DNA of 64,000 bases from Bacteroidaceae bacterium. GTDB lineage: Bacteria; Bacteroidota; Bacteroidia; Bacteroidales; Bacteroidaceae. Positions 55,756-64,000 of this stretch are shown here, piece after piece. The number at the start of each line of letters is the position of its first letter. Position 1 is the stretch's first letter. A model generated the notes under the pieces. That model was not told the origin of the DNA. It did not search any database and saw only the letters and a list, made by a program, of their open reading frames with translations. The stretch is from the NCBI GenBank assembly GCA_024398635.1, contig JAKSIV010000003.1, positions 62,001 to 126,000 on the forward strand. Direction: 5' to 3'. Position numbers and translations under genes: made by a program.

Positions 55756-56436
55756 ATGTGGTTAACTGATTCTTCAATCGGACGTAAGGTGGTGATGAGC
55801 GTTACCGGTGGCGCTTTGATCCTGTTCCTGACATTCCACATGGCAATGAACTGCGTTGCCCTGATTTCGGGCGATGCCTACAATGCCGTGTGCGAGTTCC
55901 TGGGAGCAAACTGGTATGCACTGGTAGGTACCGTAGGATTGGCCTTTCTGGTTGTTGTCCATTTTGTCTATGCAATTTGGCTGACAATCCAGAATATGAA
56001 GGCACGCGGCAGTCAGAGATATGCTGTTACCAAAAGGCCTAAGTCAGTAGAGTGGGCTTCACAGAACATGCTGGTTCTGGGTGCCATCGTCGCTATCGGC
56101 CTTGGTCTGCATCTTTTCAACTTCTGGTCAAAGATGCAGCTTCAGGAGATCATTCACGGCACAAACTTCATTGCCGGACAGAATGGTCCTACCGATGGTG
56201 CTTTCCTTATCCAGTACACTTTCTCACAGTGGTACTATGTCCTGGCTTACATCGTATGGCTGGCCGCTCTCTGGTTCCACCTGTCACACGGTTTCTGGAG
56301 CGCTCTACAGACACTTGGCTGGAACGGCAAGATCTGGTTCAGGCGTTGGCAGGTTATTGGCAACATCTACGTAACCCTGGTTATTCTGGGCTTCGTAGCT
56401 GTCATTGCAATGTTCTTCTTCAAGAGCCTTTGTTAA
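55756..56436 (+). CDS. sdhC: succinate dehydrogenase/fumarate reductase cytochrome b subunit
   Basis: A 226-residue membrane anchor with five hydrophobic helices and several histidines positioned for two b haems (FLTFHMAMN, VHFVYAIW, GLHLFNFW, WFHLSHGFW), the single-subunit type B arrangement. It anchors the flavoprotein and iron-sulfur subunits and exchanges electrons with menaquinol or menaquinone. In Bacteroidales this enzyme mainly reduces fumarate in anaerobic energy metabolism. Followed after 19 nt by the flavoprotein gene. Confidence 0.93.
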   Translation: MWLTDSSIGRKVVMSVTGGALILFLTFHMAMNCVALISGDAYNAVCEFLGANWYALVGTVGLAFLVVVHFVYAIWLTIQNMKARGSQRYAVTKRPKSVEWASQNMLVLGAIVAIGLGLHLFNFWSKMQLQEIIHGTNFIAGQNGPTDGAFLIQYTFSQWYYVLAYIVWLAALWFHLSHGFWSALQTLGWNGKIWFRRWQVIGNIYVTLVILGFVAVIAMFFFKSLC

Positions 56437-56455
56437 ACTGTAAACGCACACGATT

Positions 56456-58420
56456 ATGGCTACTATTAAGATAGATTCAAAAATTCCCGAAGGCCCGTTG
56501 GCAGAAAAATGGTCCAACTATAAGGCTCATCAGAAACTCGTCAACCCCGCTAACAAGCGTAAGCTTGACATCATAGTTGTAGGTTCAGGTCTGGCTGGTG
56601 CATCAGCTGCCGCCACACTCGGCGACCTTGGTTTCAAGGTAAAGTGCTTCTGCATCCAGGATTCACCCCGTCGTGCTCACTCAATCGCAGCACAGGGTGG
56701 TATCAACGCCGCAAAGAACTACCAGAACGACGGTGACTCTGTATATCGTCTTTTCTACGATACCATCAAGGGCGGTGACTACCGTTCACGTGAGGCCAAC
56801 GTTTACCGTCTGGCAGAGGTATCAAACAACATCATAGACCAGTGCGTAGCACAGGGTGTTCCTTTTGCCCGTGAGTACGGTGGCACTCTGGCCAACCGTT
56901 CATTCGGTGGTGCTCAGGTATCGCGTACATTCTACGCCCGCGGTCAAACCGGTCAGCAGTTGCTTCTGGGTGCCTACTCAGCTCTGAGCTATCAGGTACA
57001 TCAGGGTAACGTTGAGCTGTTTACCCGTTGCGAGATGCTTGATCTTGTTATGATCAAGGATGAGGAGGGTAAGGAGCGTGCACGCGGTATCATCTACCGT
57101 GACCTGGTAACAGGTGAGATCAAGCGTTGCTCAGCCCACGCCGTTGTTATCGGCACCGGCGGTTACGGAAACACCTATTTCCTGTCAACCAACGCCATGG
57201 GCAGTAACGGTTCGGCCGCCATGCAGTGCTACCGTAAGGGTGCATGGTTCGCCAACCCCGCTTTCGCTCAGATTCACCCCACCTGTATTCCCGTACACGG
57301 TGACAAGCAGTCCAAGCTTACACTGATGTCAGAGTCTCTGCGTAACGACGGACGTATCTGGGTTCCCAAGAAGCTTGAGGATGCCAAGAAACTTCAGGCC
57401 GGCGAACTCAATCCTAACGATATACCCGATGAGGACCGCGACTTCTATCTGGAGCGCCGCTATCCCGCATTCGGTAACCTGGTTCCCCGTGACGTTGCAT
57501 CACGTGCAGCCAAGGAGCGTTGCGACAAGGGCTACGGTGTAAACAACACCGGTCTTGCCGTATTCCTGGACTTCAAGTATGCTATCCAGCGTCTTGGCAA
57601 GCAGGCCGTAGCTGATAAGTACGGTAACCTGTTTGACATGTACGAGGAGATTACCGATGTCAATCCGTATGAGAATCCTATGATGATATTCCCCGCCATC
57701 CACTACACAATGGGTGGTATCTGGGTTGACTACGAGCTGCAGACCTCTATCCCCGGTCTGTTTGCAATCGGTGAGTGCAACTTCTCAGACCACGGAGCTA
57801 ACCGTCTTGGTGCTTCTGCTCTTATGCAGGGTCTTGCCGACGGTTACTTTGTACTTCCCTACACCATCCAGAACTATCTGGCCGATCAGATCCAGGTTCC
57901 GCGCTTCAGCACAGACCTGCCTGAGTTCGATGCTGCCGAGAAGGCCGTCAAGGAGAAGATTGCCAAGATAATGAGCATTAACGGAAAGCGTTCCGTTGAT
58001 TCTATCCATAAGGAGCTTGGCCACATCATGTGGGAGTATGTAGGTATGGGACGTACCAAGGAGTCTCTTGAGACCGCTCTCAAGAAACTGGACGAGGTAG
58101 AGAAGACCTTCTGGTCAGACCTGCGTGTTCCGGGTGATGCCCAGACACTTAATGTTGAGCTTGAGAAAGCCCTGCGTCTGCTTGACTTTATCGAGATTGG
58201 CAAGCTGATGGCTTATGACGGTCTTAACCGTGAGGAGTCATGCGGCGGTCACTTCCGCGAGGAGCATCAGACACCCGAGGGTGAGGCTCTGCGTCATGAT
58301 GACAAGTTCTCATACGTAGCATGCTGGAACTATCAGGGTGAGGGTAAGGCACCTGAGCTGCTCAAGGAGCCTCTCAACTACGAGTATATCAAGGTTCAGA
58401 CCCGTAATTACAAGAACTGA
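56456..58420 (+). CDS. sdhA: succinate dehydrogenase/fumarate reductase flavoprotein subunit
   Basis: A 654-residue flavoprotein. The dinucleotide fold [15 protein letters not shown] is at about residues 41-55; the histidine for covalent FAD linkage is in [11 protein letters not shown] (about 78-88); active-site regions [12 protein letters not shown] and GDTGAN-like [12 protein letters not shown] are present. Length is typical for the type B enzymes of Bacteroidota. Interconverts succinate and fumarate. Confidence 0.96.
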   Translation: MATIKIDSKIPEGPLAEKWSNYKAHQKLVNPANKRKLDIIVVGSGLAGASAAATLGDLGFKVKCFCIQDSPRRAHSIAAQGGINAAKNYQNDGDSVYRLFYDTIKGGDYRSREANVYRLAEVSNNIIDQCVAQGVPFAREYGGTLANRSFGGAQVSRTFYARGQTGQQLLLGAYSALSYQVHQGNVELFTRCEMLDLVMIKDEEGKERARGIIYRDLVTGEIKRCSAHAVVIGTGGYGNTYFLSTNAMGSNGSAAMQCYRKGAWFANPAFAQIHPTCIPVHGDKQSKLTLMSESLRNDGRIWVPKKLEDAKKLQAGELNPNDIPDEDRDFYLERRYPAFGNLVPRDVASRAAKERCDKGYGVNNTGLAVFLDFKYAIQRLGKQAVADKYGNLFDMYEEITDVNPYENPMMIFPAIHYTMGGIWVDYELQTSIPGLFAIGECNFSDHGANRLGASALMQGLADGYFVLPYTIQNYLADQIQVPRFSTDLPEFDAAEKAVKEKIAKIMSINGKRSVDSIHKELGHIMWEYVGMGRTKESLETALKKLDEVEKTFWSDLRVPGDAQTLNVELEKALRLLDFIEIGKLMAYDGLNREESCGGHFREEHQTPEGEALRHDDKFSYVACWNYQGEGKAPELLKEPLNYEYIKVQTRNYKN

Positions 58421-58437
58421 TTAAATTAAGCATCACT

Positions 58438-59193
58438 ATGGAAAAGAATATAAGCTTCAAACTGAAAATATGGCGCCAGAGAGGTCCTAAGGAGAAAGGA
58501 CAGTTCAAGGTGTATGAAATGAAGGATATCCCCACCGATACCTCATTCCTTGAGATGCTTGACATTCTGAACGAGCAGCTCATCAATGCCGGTGAGGAAC
58601 CCGTGGTATTTGACCACGACTGCCGCGAGGGTATCTGCGGTATGTGCTCACTCTACATAAACGGACATCCGCACGGACCTGCTACAGGTGCTACCACCTG
58701 CCAGCTCTACATGCGCCGTTTCAAGGATGGTGAGACCATCACCGTTGAGCCGTGGCGTTCAGCAGGCTTCCCTGTAATCCGTGACCTTATGGTAGACCGC
58801 AGGGCTTATGACAAGATCATGCAGGCCGGCGGTTACGTATCAATCAACACCGGTGGTGTGCCCGATGCCAACGCAATTCCTATCTCAAAGGAGAAGGCTG
58901 ATCTGGCCATGGATGCAGCATCATGCATCGGTTGCGGTGCCTGCGTTGCAGCCTGCAAAAACGGTTCAGCTATGCTGTTTGTAAGTGCCAAGGTCAGCCA
59001 GCTTGCTCTGCTCCCGCAGGGTCAGGTAGAGGCTGAGCGCCGCGCCAAGGCTATGCTCTCCAAAATGGACGAGCTTGGTTTCGGTAACTGCACCAACACC
59101 CGTGCCTGCGAGGCCGAGTGCCCCAAGTGCATCAGCATCAGCAATATTGCACGCTTGAACCGCGAGTTCATCGCTGCCAAGCTGAACGACTGA
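58438..59193 (+). CDS. sdhB: succinate dehydrogenase/fumarate reductase iron-sulfur subunit
   Basis: A 251-residue subunit carrying three Fe-S clusters: [2Fe-2S] ligands in CREGICGMC and the later Cys of GATTC, the second cluster in [11 protein letters not shown] and the third in [14 protein letters not shown]. It transfers electrons between the flavin and the haems. 17 nt after sdhA; followed by a terminator. Confidence 0.96.
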   Translation: MEKNISFKLKIWRQRGPKEKGQFKVYEMKDIPTDTSFLEMLDILNEQLINAGEEPVVFDHDCREGICGMCSLYINGHPHGPATGATTCQLYMRRFKDGETITVEPWRSAGFPVIRDLMVDRRAYDKIMQAGGYVSINTGGVPDANAIPISKEKADLAMDAASCIGCGACVAACKNGSAMLFVSAKVSQLALLPQGQVEAERRAKAMLSKMDELGFGNCTNTRACEAECPKCISISNIARLNREFIAAKLND

Positions 59194-59212
59194 TTCCATC
59201 GGTAAACAGAGA

Positions 59213-59247
59213 AAAAGGCAGGTCATCAGACAGGTGGCCTGCCTTTT
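59213..59247 (+). terminator. sdh/frd operon terminator
   Basis: AAAAGGCAGG (59213-59222) and CCTGCCTTTT (59238-59247) form a perfect 10-bp stem ending in a T run, 20 nt after the sdhB stop. Confidence 0.85.
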
Positions 59248-59420
59248 CGGAATCAGACCTTATATACTGTGCCCTTATTGCAGTCGGTTTCAGTCAGGAG
59301 ATAATTGCTGATTGCATATCCATATCAAAGGACAGCCTGCGTATGCGTAAGATACGCGTAAAGGAAAAACTCTCCCAGCCATGGGTGGAGCTACTGTTCC
59401 CGGAGCAGAAATGTGACGAT
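59243..59420 (+). pseudogene. remnant of LuxR-type HTH C-terminus
   Basis: The frame reads SESDLIYCALIAVGFSQEII, ADCISISKDSLRMRKIRVKE and then KLSQPWVELLFP, which looks like the C-terminal helix-turn-helix of a LuxR/GerE-like regulator. No upstream part of such a gene is present: the sequence begins within the sdh terminator. Probably a remnant left beside the decayed DUF805 gene. Confidence 0.55.
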
Positions 59421-59421
59421 A

Positions 59422-59468
59422 ATGTTGCGCAACATAATTCGGCAGACCGCGGTTACGGCATACTTTTG
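59422..59468 (+). promoter_or_regulatory. promoter and palindrome before DUF805 pseudogene
   Basis: ATGTTGCGCAACAT (59422-59435) is a perfect 14-bp palindrome. TTCG (59438-59441) and TACTTTTG (59461-59468) are 19 nt apart. The same arrangement precedes the intact DUF805 gene at 21240. Confidence 0.6.
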
Positions 59469-59495
59469 CAGCAAAACCAATTAAACTCAAAAGTC

Positions 59496-60091
59496 ATGCA
59501 AACAAAAAAAGTTTCATTCGGCCAGGCTATTGTATCAGGCTGGAAAAATTGCTTCAATTCCAGGGTCGTGCATCGAGATCGGAATTCTGGTTTTTTATCC
59601 TTTTTGACGCGCTTGTGATATTTATCATGCGTTATGTGGCAGGCATCATTGTGGCGATGTGTTTCTCGCTGGGATAAAGTGTAATACCGGTTTTGTTTCA
59701 CCTTTAAACTAATTGTAATATGAACATTTCATCGCTGTTTTTAATCCATAAGATAGTAATTGTGCTGTTTGCCGTTACGGTAGTGATCCTGCTTATTCCT
59801 ACAATATCCCTGATAGTACGCAGGCTTCATGATACGGAGCGTAAGGGAACCCTTGTGCTTCTCTCTCTTATTCCGTTCGTGCTTGGTTTGACTATGTTTG
59901 TTGTCAGCATGTTCAGGATGAGCAGTGCTGTTGCCATAGCTACTCCCGGCCATATAATGGCGGGAACCGCAGGTATAATGTCTTTATTGTTTGTCATTAT
60001 ACTCATACCGCTTGTACTTACCGTCATATGGTGCTCGCTGCCGGGAACCGAGGGCACCAACAAATACGGCTCCGATCCCAAAGCAATTTGA
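59496..60091 (+). pseudogene. DUF805 membrane protein, decayed paralogue
   Basis: The start (MQTKKVSFGQAIVSGWKNC) parallels the intact DUF805 protein. A one-base frameshift near 59556 moves the rest (FQGRASRSEFWFFILF) into another frame, which then meets stops at 59675-59677 and about 59705. The frame reopens at 59720 with IHKIVIVLFAVTVV, RRLHDTERKG and LPGTEGTNKYGSDP. The polar insert of the first copy is missing. A 123-residue truncated product from 59720 could still be made, but without its N-terminal half. Confidence 0.82.
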
Positions 60092-60121
60092 ATATCCATT
60101 ATTACTGTTCAGTCATCAGAT

Positions 60122-61501
60122 ATGAAAAAAACGTCACGTTTGTTACTCGCATCACTTTTGATGCTGTTTTCCTTTCAATGGAGTTTCTCTCAGTTTCCGC
60201 AGAGAGGCTACACGGTCAATCTGTATGTCGAGAGGGAGAATCAGCCGGATGGCGGTATATTCCTGCCGGCACCTCCCGATACATGTGACGTAGAATATAT
60301 TGATGATTTTGTACAGTGGCAGTGGGGAAAGACGGTACGCCCGACAGAGCGTGGCGAGAGAGCCAGCATCGAGTCACAGTCAAGTACAACCGAGATGGCC
60401 AGGATATATTCGGAGGCTTTGGGTTTTACCATAAGCCGTTCGGAGACCCCCGCCATCTACAATCTGATGTCACGCAGTTATCATACTGCCGAGCAGACTT
60501 CAAAGAATCCCAAGGAGAAGTATATGCGCATCCGTCCGGTAATACGTTTCAACGAGATTCCCACAGGCCGGGCAGACCGTCTGGAAAGCCTGCGTACCAG
60601 CGGCTCTTATCCGTCGGGTCATACCACCCGTGGCATGGCAACAGCCTTGGTTCTTGCCGAGATGGTTCCGGAGTATCAGGATACCATATTACGTCGCGGT
60701 TTTGAGTATGGCGAAAGTCGTATCATTGTGTCTGCGCATTATCAGAGTGATGTGACAGCAGGATACATGTGTGCATCGGCCATAGTTGCCGCAATGCACT
60801 CCACATCTGATTTCAGGGCCGATATGGAGGCCGCACGTGCAGAGTATTATGAAAAGTCGGGACGTAAGCCTGAAGCAGTCAATGCCTTGCCTGATGGCCG
60901 CCGTATCCTTTCACAGCCGGTCGATACAGCCAGTTGCCGATACTACGGCGATGTGGCTCAATACATGGAGGCTAAGGGTAAACGTTCAACCGGGCGTGGT
61001 GAGCAGGCCAAGGCTGATGCTGACTGCAGTCTGGAGTCTCTCTTATCTTCATTCTCTGAACCTTTAGGTTTGAAGATGAGCTCCAAATCCACTCCAAAGA
61101 TTGCGGCATTGCTGACAGAATCCCGCAATGCTCTGCAGGCAAACGCGTCAAATCTGGCAGCTGCATCACCATTCCGCAAACGTCCGTACGTACAGCTTGG
61201 AGAAATACCGTTTGCAGGAAATGATGACAGGGTCATTTCATCGTATCCATCGGCAGAATCAGAGATAGGATGGGGTATAGGGTTGGTGCTTACCGAAATA
61301 GCTCCTGACCATGCCAATGAGATTCTCTCTCTTGGATTCCGTATAGGTGAAAGCGGTATAATCAGCGGTCAGCACTGGGCTACCGATATCATAGCCGCAC
61401 GTATCATGGCTGCGGCAGCGCTTGCCCACCTGAACTCTGATGATTCATTCAAGAAACTTCTGGACGAAGCGCGTAAAGAGTATGATACTCTGAAAAGGTA
61501 A
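60122..61501 (+). CDS. tandem PAP2 acid phosphatase-like protein (paralogue 2)
   Basis: A 459-residue exported protein paralogous to the one at 53092-54489. Signal peptide about residues 1-24. Domain 1 keeps KYMRIRPV, SYPSGHTT and SRIIVSAHYQSD, so it should be active. Domain 2 is degenerate: KRPYVQL is kept, but the PSGH motif reads PSAE and the SR motif reads SG, with QHWATD following. So both paralogues have one working and one broken domain, with different losses. Starts 30 nt after the DUF805 pseudogene; terminator follows. Confidence 0.88.
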   Translation: MKKTSRLLLASLLMLFSFQWSFSQFPQRGYTVNLYVERENQPDGGIFLPAPPDTCDVEYIDDFVQWQWGKTVRPTERGERASIESQSSTTEMARIYSEALGFTISRSETPAIYNLMSRSYHTAEQTSKNPKEKYMRIRPVIRFNEIPTGRADRLESLRTSGSYPSGHTTRGMATALVLAEMVPEYQDTILRRGFEYGESRIIVSAHYQSDVTAGYMCASAIVAAMHSTSDFRADMEAARAEYYEKSGRKPEAVNALPDGRRILSQPVDTASCRYYGDVAQYMEAKGKRSTGRGEQAKADADCSLESLLSSFSEPLGLKMSSKSTPKIAALLTESRNALQANASNLAAASPFRKRPYVQLGEIPFAGNDDRVISSYPSAESEIGWGIGLVLTEIAPDHANEILSLGFRIGESGIISGQHWATDIIAARIMAAAALAHLNSDDSFKKLLDEARKEYDTLKR

Positions 61502-61525
61502 AAGCCTTGGATGAGGTAAAAAAAG

Positions 61526-61554
61526 AAGAGGCCGACAATAACTGCCGGTCTCTT
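61526..61554. terminator. hairpin terminator after PAP2 gene
   Basis: AAGAGGCCG (61526-61534) and CGGTCTCTT (61546-61554) pair with one G-T, flanked by an A run on the left and T run on the right, so it can stop transcription from both sides. Confidence 0.75.
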
Positions 61555-61573
61555 TTGTTTTTATCGGTAATGT

Positions 61574-61678
61574 TTAATACTCGTCTTCGTAACGGGTCAT
61601 GCCCGTCACCGCTGTTATCATCCACACCCAGAACAACGTGCGAGAATCGGAAAGGAATCGTTTGAGTTTCTCTTTCAT
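61574..61678 (-). CDS. 34-residue small protein, hypothetical
   Basis: A short frame reading MKEKLKRFLSDSRTLFWVW followed by MITAVTGMTRYEDEY. A basic start, one hydrophobic stretch and an acidic end resemble a small membrane protein. It lies just before a hairpin that would serve as its terminator and 35 nt downstream of the GNAT gene on the same strand. Expression is not proven. Confidence 0.4.
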   Translation of the reverse strand: MKEKLKRFLSDSRTLFWVWMITAVTGMTRYEDEY

Positions 61679-61713
61679 ACGTCCACGTGGATTTAGTATA
61701 AAAAACTTGAGGC

Positions 61714-62356
61714 TTACAATGATTTCTTGAGACTCCAGTTGCCCATGGTTTGACCGTTATGGGTAATTTCATACTCATGGAACAGCTCGTAGCCGCGTTT
61801 TGTGTAGAAACTCAGGTTCTCCCGATTGTTGGTGAACAGCACCATAGTCTTGCCTCCGTGCTGGCGTACGTAATCCTCCAGATAAGACATGAACTGAGTA
61901 CCTATGCCTTGACCATGAAATGGCGGATCAACCTCAATCATACTCAGGTACCATACATCAGGATTGTTCTTCTGATAATCATGACACGGGGTACTGGCCT
62001 CCTCATCCTTTGCCAGGAAAGCATGCAGGTGCTTCCAATTGGAAAGAAAATACATCTTCAGGTAACCGCTCAGAATGAACTTGAGTACCGATGGCTGCTT
62101 GTAGCCTGGTGGCTCAAGTGCCGCCTCAGCCACCATCCGGCCGTCCAAACGTGCGGTCAACATATGTGAGCCCTTAAAATTTCCTTTCCTGTTAATGGCC
62201 AGGAATCGAGCCAACCCCCCTTTGCCGCTCCTTAAGGCCAGGGAAGAAGATGGTTGTGTAGATATAATCGAAATATGCTCTGGCGGCCAGTTCTGAAGCC
62301 ACCTTAATCTCCTCCTTTTTTATCAATTTATCTTTCTGTACCCTATTAGTATTCAT
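61714..62356 (-). pseudogene. GNAT acetyltransferase, frameshifted at a G6 tract
   Basis: The ATG at 62356 starts MNTNRVQKDKLIKK and continues to FFPGLKERQRG; the downstream frame continues with LARFLAINRKGNF through the acetyl-CoA motif VDPPFHGQGIGTQFM and FYTKRGYELFHEYE. The break is at a run of six C on the plus strand (62215-62220; G6 in the coding strand); with five, the frame is continuous (RQRGLARFLAI). It is therefore either a phase-variable or recently broken gene, or a one-base assembly error. The 166-residue downstream part alone lacks the first GNAT helices. Confidence 0.75.
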
Positions 62357-62529
62357 CCTCGTTAAAGATGCCAAGAAAGTTTATAGAATGCTCATTATCA
62401 GCAAGATAAGATTATGAATTATGCATCGGGCTGTGACCGGATAGCCAGACAGCTAATGAATCAGGTTGAATCAGATGTCATAGGATAGGGAAACTGCCCG
62501 TATGCGGTTATATCAATCTCAACTCACTT

Positions 62530-62910
62530 TTAAATGACTTTTATCTCGGCATCAACCACGTAAAGGTCACCATCTTCATCGACTAAGACATTGCGTGGAA
62601 CTATATCCCATACAATGAACGATCCGTTTGCATATTTGCCTGTAGTAGATTGCTTGCTGAATCCCAGTGCAGTCATATAAGTGTCAATCATCTCTTGATT
62701 GGCAGGATGGGCATCACTAATTCTATCTTGTTGTAGAACAGGCATAATGCTACGTCCATCATATCCCGTGAAAGCGTAAAACTTATAAGAAGTGTTAGGG
62801 AAGATAATATCGTGGAGCAATATCTTTTCCAATAGTTTGACTATGCTCCCGCTATTAAAGAGGTTGTTGACTTTGAAGATGGTATTGTCTGAAACGTATG
62901 TGTCATTCAC
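62530..62910 (-). CDS. polyvalent protein kinase-like domain protein
   Basis: A 126-residue protein starting at a GTG (62910). The stretches LEKILLHDIIFPNTSYKF and GYDGRSIMPVLQQDRI, and the kinase-like catalytic loop DIVPRNVL followed by VVDAEI, match the polyvalent-protein kinase-like domain common in Bacteroidota phages and conjugative elements. The full fold is roughly this size, so it may be a free-standing domain. Catalytic Asp/Asn appear present. Substrate and role unknown; context suggests mobile DNA. Confidence 0.65.
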   Translation of the reverse strand: MNDTYVSDNTIFKVNNLFNSGSIVKLLEKILLHDIIFPNTSYKFYAFTGYDGRSIMPVLQQDRISDAHPANQEMIDTYMTALGFSKQSTTGKYANGSFIVWDIVPRNVLVDEDGDLYVVDAEIKVI

Positions 62911-62916
62911 GTTGCT

Positions 62917-63072
62917 CTATTTCGAGGCAGCCTCCATTTGTTTGGCTGTCTCCAAATTCTTCTTCATGTATTCGGCAAAGTCTCTTGAGTTCATCGGCGA
63001 TTCCTTGGATTTTGCGATTTTCCTCATCGTACGCTCCGTAGCCTCCTTGTGGAATTGGTTGAAGAATGTCAT
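62917..63072 (-). CDS. small hypothetical protein
   Basis: A 51-residue frame (MTFFNQFHKEATERTMRKIA … EYMKKNLETAKQMEAASK) that looks helical and coding-like. Another overlapping frame from 63079 (58 residues, stop at 62903, overlapping the kinase start) is also open; the choice rests on amino acid composition only. Its neighbours on the same strand suggest one small operon. Confidence 0.4.
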   Translation of the reverse strand: MTFFNQFHKEATERTMRKIAKSKESPMNSRDFAEYMKKNLETAKQMEAASK

Positions 63073-63103
63073 GACTCATAATCTCTTTGTTTCAGTCACA
63101 AAC

Positions 63104-63556
63104 TTACAAAAAAGAACAAGACGGGACCAACCTTTGCGACCACAATTTATTCTGTTGCTGATATTTCAATAGGGAATCTTTAATTGATATGTGTGTAAAC
63201 CGTTCTATCTGTTTTATATCTTCTGGCGTCTGTTTTCTGCCGTTAGGATATATGATATTACCTGCATCATCTTTATGAACACCGGGTTGCTTAAGCAGAT
63301 AGGATTCTACGGTTTCTCCTTCAGGGAGTGGAATGGGTATTCCTATCAAGCCATATTCTCTCATTTCTTCTGGAGTTAACGGACGGGAGCCTTTACCATC
63401 CATTTTTCCTATGTGATATTTTACATTAGGATCTACTTGAGCCATGTAAGGATACGAAAAAGTATTTCTATTTAAGAATTCAACCCTTGCATCATCATTC
63501 TCAAAACCTATTTCTGAGAATTTATTATCGATTGACAATTGTTCTTGATTACTCAT
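63104..63556 (-). CDS. hypothetical protein, mobile-element type
   Basis: A 150-residue soluble protein starting at ATG 63556 (MSNQEQLSIDNKF); an ATG two codons upstream is also possible. It is rich in polar residues (GKGSRPLTPEEMREYGLIG; YPNGRKQTPEDIKQIERF). I do not recognise the family; its style resembles Bacteroidota mobile-element proteins with DUF3945/DUF4099-type segments. The C-terminus (SQRLVPSCSFL) is odd and may be a frameshifted end. Confidence 0.5.
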   Translation of the reverse strand: MSNQEQLSIDNKFSEIGFENDDARVEFLNRNTFSYPYMAQVDPNVKYHIGKMDGKGSRPLTPEEMREYGLIGIPIPLPEGETVESYLLKQPGVHKDDAGNIIYPNGRKQTPEDIKQIERFTHISIKDSLLKYQQQNKLWSQRLVPSCSFL

Positions 63557-63720
63557 AAGCATGCGTGCATTGACAACGGTTCAAAGTTATAAAAAAATGT
63601 CTAATTTCCTCCAATTATCCATTAGGGTGAAAGTATCTATTCCTGATGAAATAGCGAATGGCCATATAATAGTTTGAGGAACATACTTATATCATTGCAC
63701 ATGCTTGTACAGGTAACAAA

Positions 63721-63748
63721 AAGGAGCAACTATAGTCTATTGCTCCTT
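63721..63748 (-). terminator. terminator of STAS-like gene
   Basis: AAGGAGCAA (63721-63729) and TTGCTCCTT (63740-63748) are complementary; on the minus strand the stem is followed by TTTTTGTT. It lies 29 nt after the STAS-like stop, in a 220-nt gap that shows nothing else. Confidence 0.8.
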
Positions 63749-63776
63749 CAATGTGTAAGTTATTTCTAACACGAAA

Positions 63777-64000
63777 CTAGAACGCAAGCGATGACACGTA
63801 AGAACATAAGGCATCAACAGAAGAGAAAGACTTGATGTTATTCTGTTCACTGCTTTGTTTCTCTTTATTCTGGGTCATCCCAACGGTATCAAACATCAGT
63901 TGAATATCAGCCGGAATGTTCTCAATCCTAGCACGATGAGTTTTAATGAATACATTGTAAAACTCATCAACGAAACTTCTTGTCGCAAAATTAACTCCAG
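63777..64000 (-). CDS. STAS-like (DUF4325) protein, C-terminal part
   Basis: The frame runs off the right edge, so only the last 74 residues are seen. GVNFATRSFVDEFYN is typical of the STAS-like DUF4325 domain, which is usually paired with an ATPase or HTH domain in putative signalling or defence modules. The rest of the domain and any N-terminal partner lie outside the window. Confidence 0.7.
   Translation of the reverse strand, partial: GVNFATRSFVDEFYNVFIKTHRARIENIPADIQLMFDTVGMTQNKEKQSSEQNNIKSFSSVDALCSYVSSLAF

Noticed and set aside
61683-61690. CCACGTGG as a second parS site
   Set aside because: Only the central 8 bases match; the outer bases needed for ParB binding do not.

Overview
The window looks like a chromosomal segment of a Bacteroidota bacterium, most likely order Bacteroidales. 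Pointers are the families present (DUF2723, DUF4294, a PorZ-like protein with a type IX secretion sorting domain, a succinate dehydrogenase/fumarate reductase with a single cytochrome b subunit), the many start regions preceded by the Bacteroidales -7 promoter motif TAnnTTTG, and the near absence of Shine-Dalgarno sequences. No rRNA, tRNA or CRISPR array was recognised.

Layout. 0-7.6 kb: a 5'-truncated DUF2723 membrane protein, a NodB deacetylase, PBP4, a radical SAM protein and a helix-hairpin-helix outer-surface protein. 7.7-14.5 kb: DUF4294, ychF, lgt, a glutamate symporter and mutS. 14.5-22.5 kb: an accessory-rich stretch with a HicAB pair, a methyltransferase, threonine aldolase, AbrB/acyltransferase/GNAT operon, GNAT-zinc ribbon, DUF3795 and DUF805 genes. 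From 8.3 to 22.2 kb a family of GGGGTCAGACCCC-type palindromes sits directly at stop codons.

22.6-35.5 kb is the most striking part: a seven-gene, tightly overlapping defence operon. A type III restriction-modification pair (Mod, Res) is combined with a SNF2-type helicase, DUF4391, DUF4238, an AbiJ/Abi_C-like abortive infection protein and an AlbA_2 (Schlafen-type) ATPase-like protein. The operon is preceded by about 140 nt that can fold into consecutive hairpins, the last ending a few bases before the first start codon. Base composition suggests that the DUF4238 and Abi/AlbA genes are inserted modules within a four-gene core (helicase, DUF4391, Mod, Res).

35.6-52 kb is core genome: leuS, rdgB, porZ-like, an AT-rich 460-bp gap (candidate origin, weak), trmH-type methyltransferase, polA, a polyprenyl synthase, and a minus-strand operon mnmG-apt-uvrC-dtd-deoC with a parS-like site between mnmG and apt. 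52-62 kb: a GNAT gene, a rhodanese/metallo-hydrolase lipoprotein with a tandem PAP2 phosphatase, the sdhCAB/frd operon, a decayed DUF805 copy, and a second tandem PAP2 phosphatase. 62-64 kb: a frameshifted GNAT gene with a break in a G6 tract, then an AT-richer stretch with a polyvalent-kinase-like protein, hypothetical genes and the end of a STAS-like (DUF4325) gene, which looks like mobile-element cargo.

Two paralogous pairs and one dispersed structured repeat link distant parts of the window: DUF805 (21.2 kb intact, 59.5 kb pseudogene, same upstream sequence), tandem-PAP2 (53.1 and 60.1 kb), and a ~130-nt intergenic repeat (22.05 and 52.08 kb, opposite orientation).
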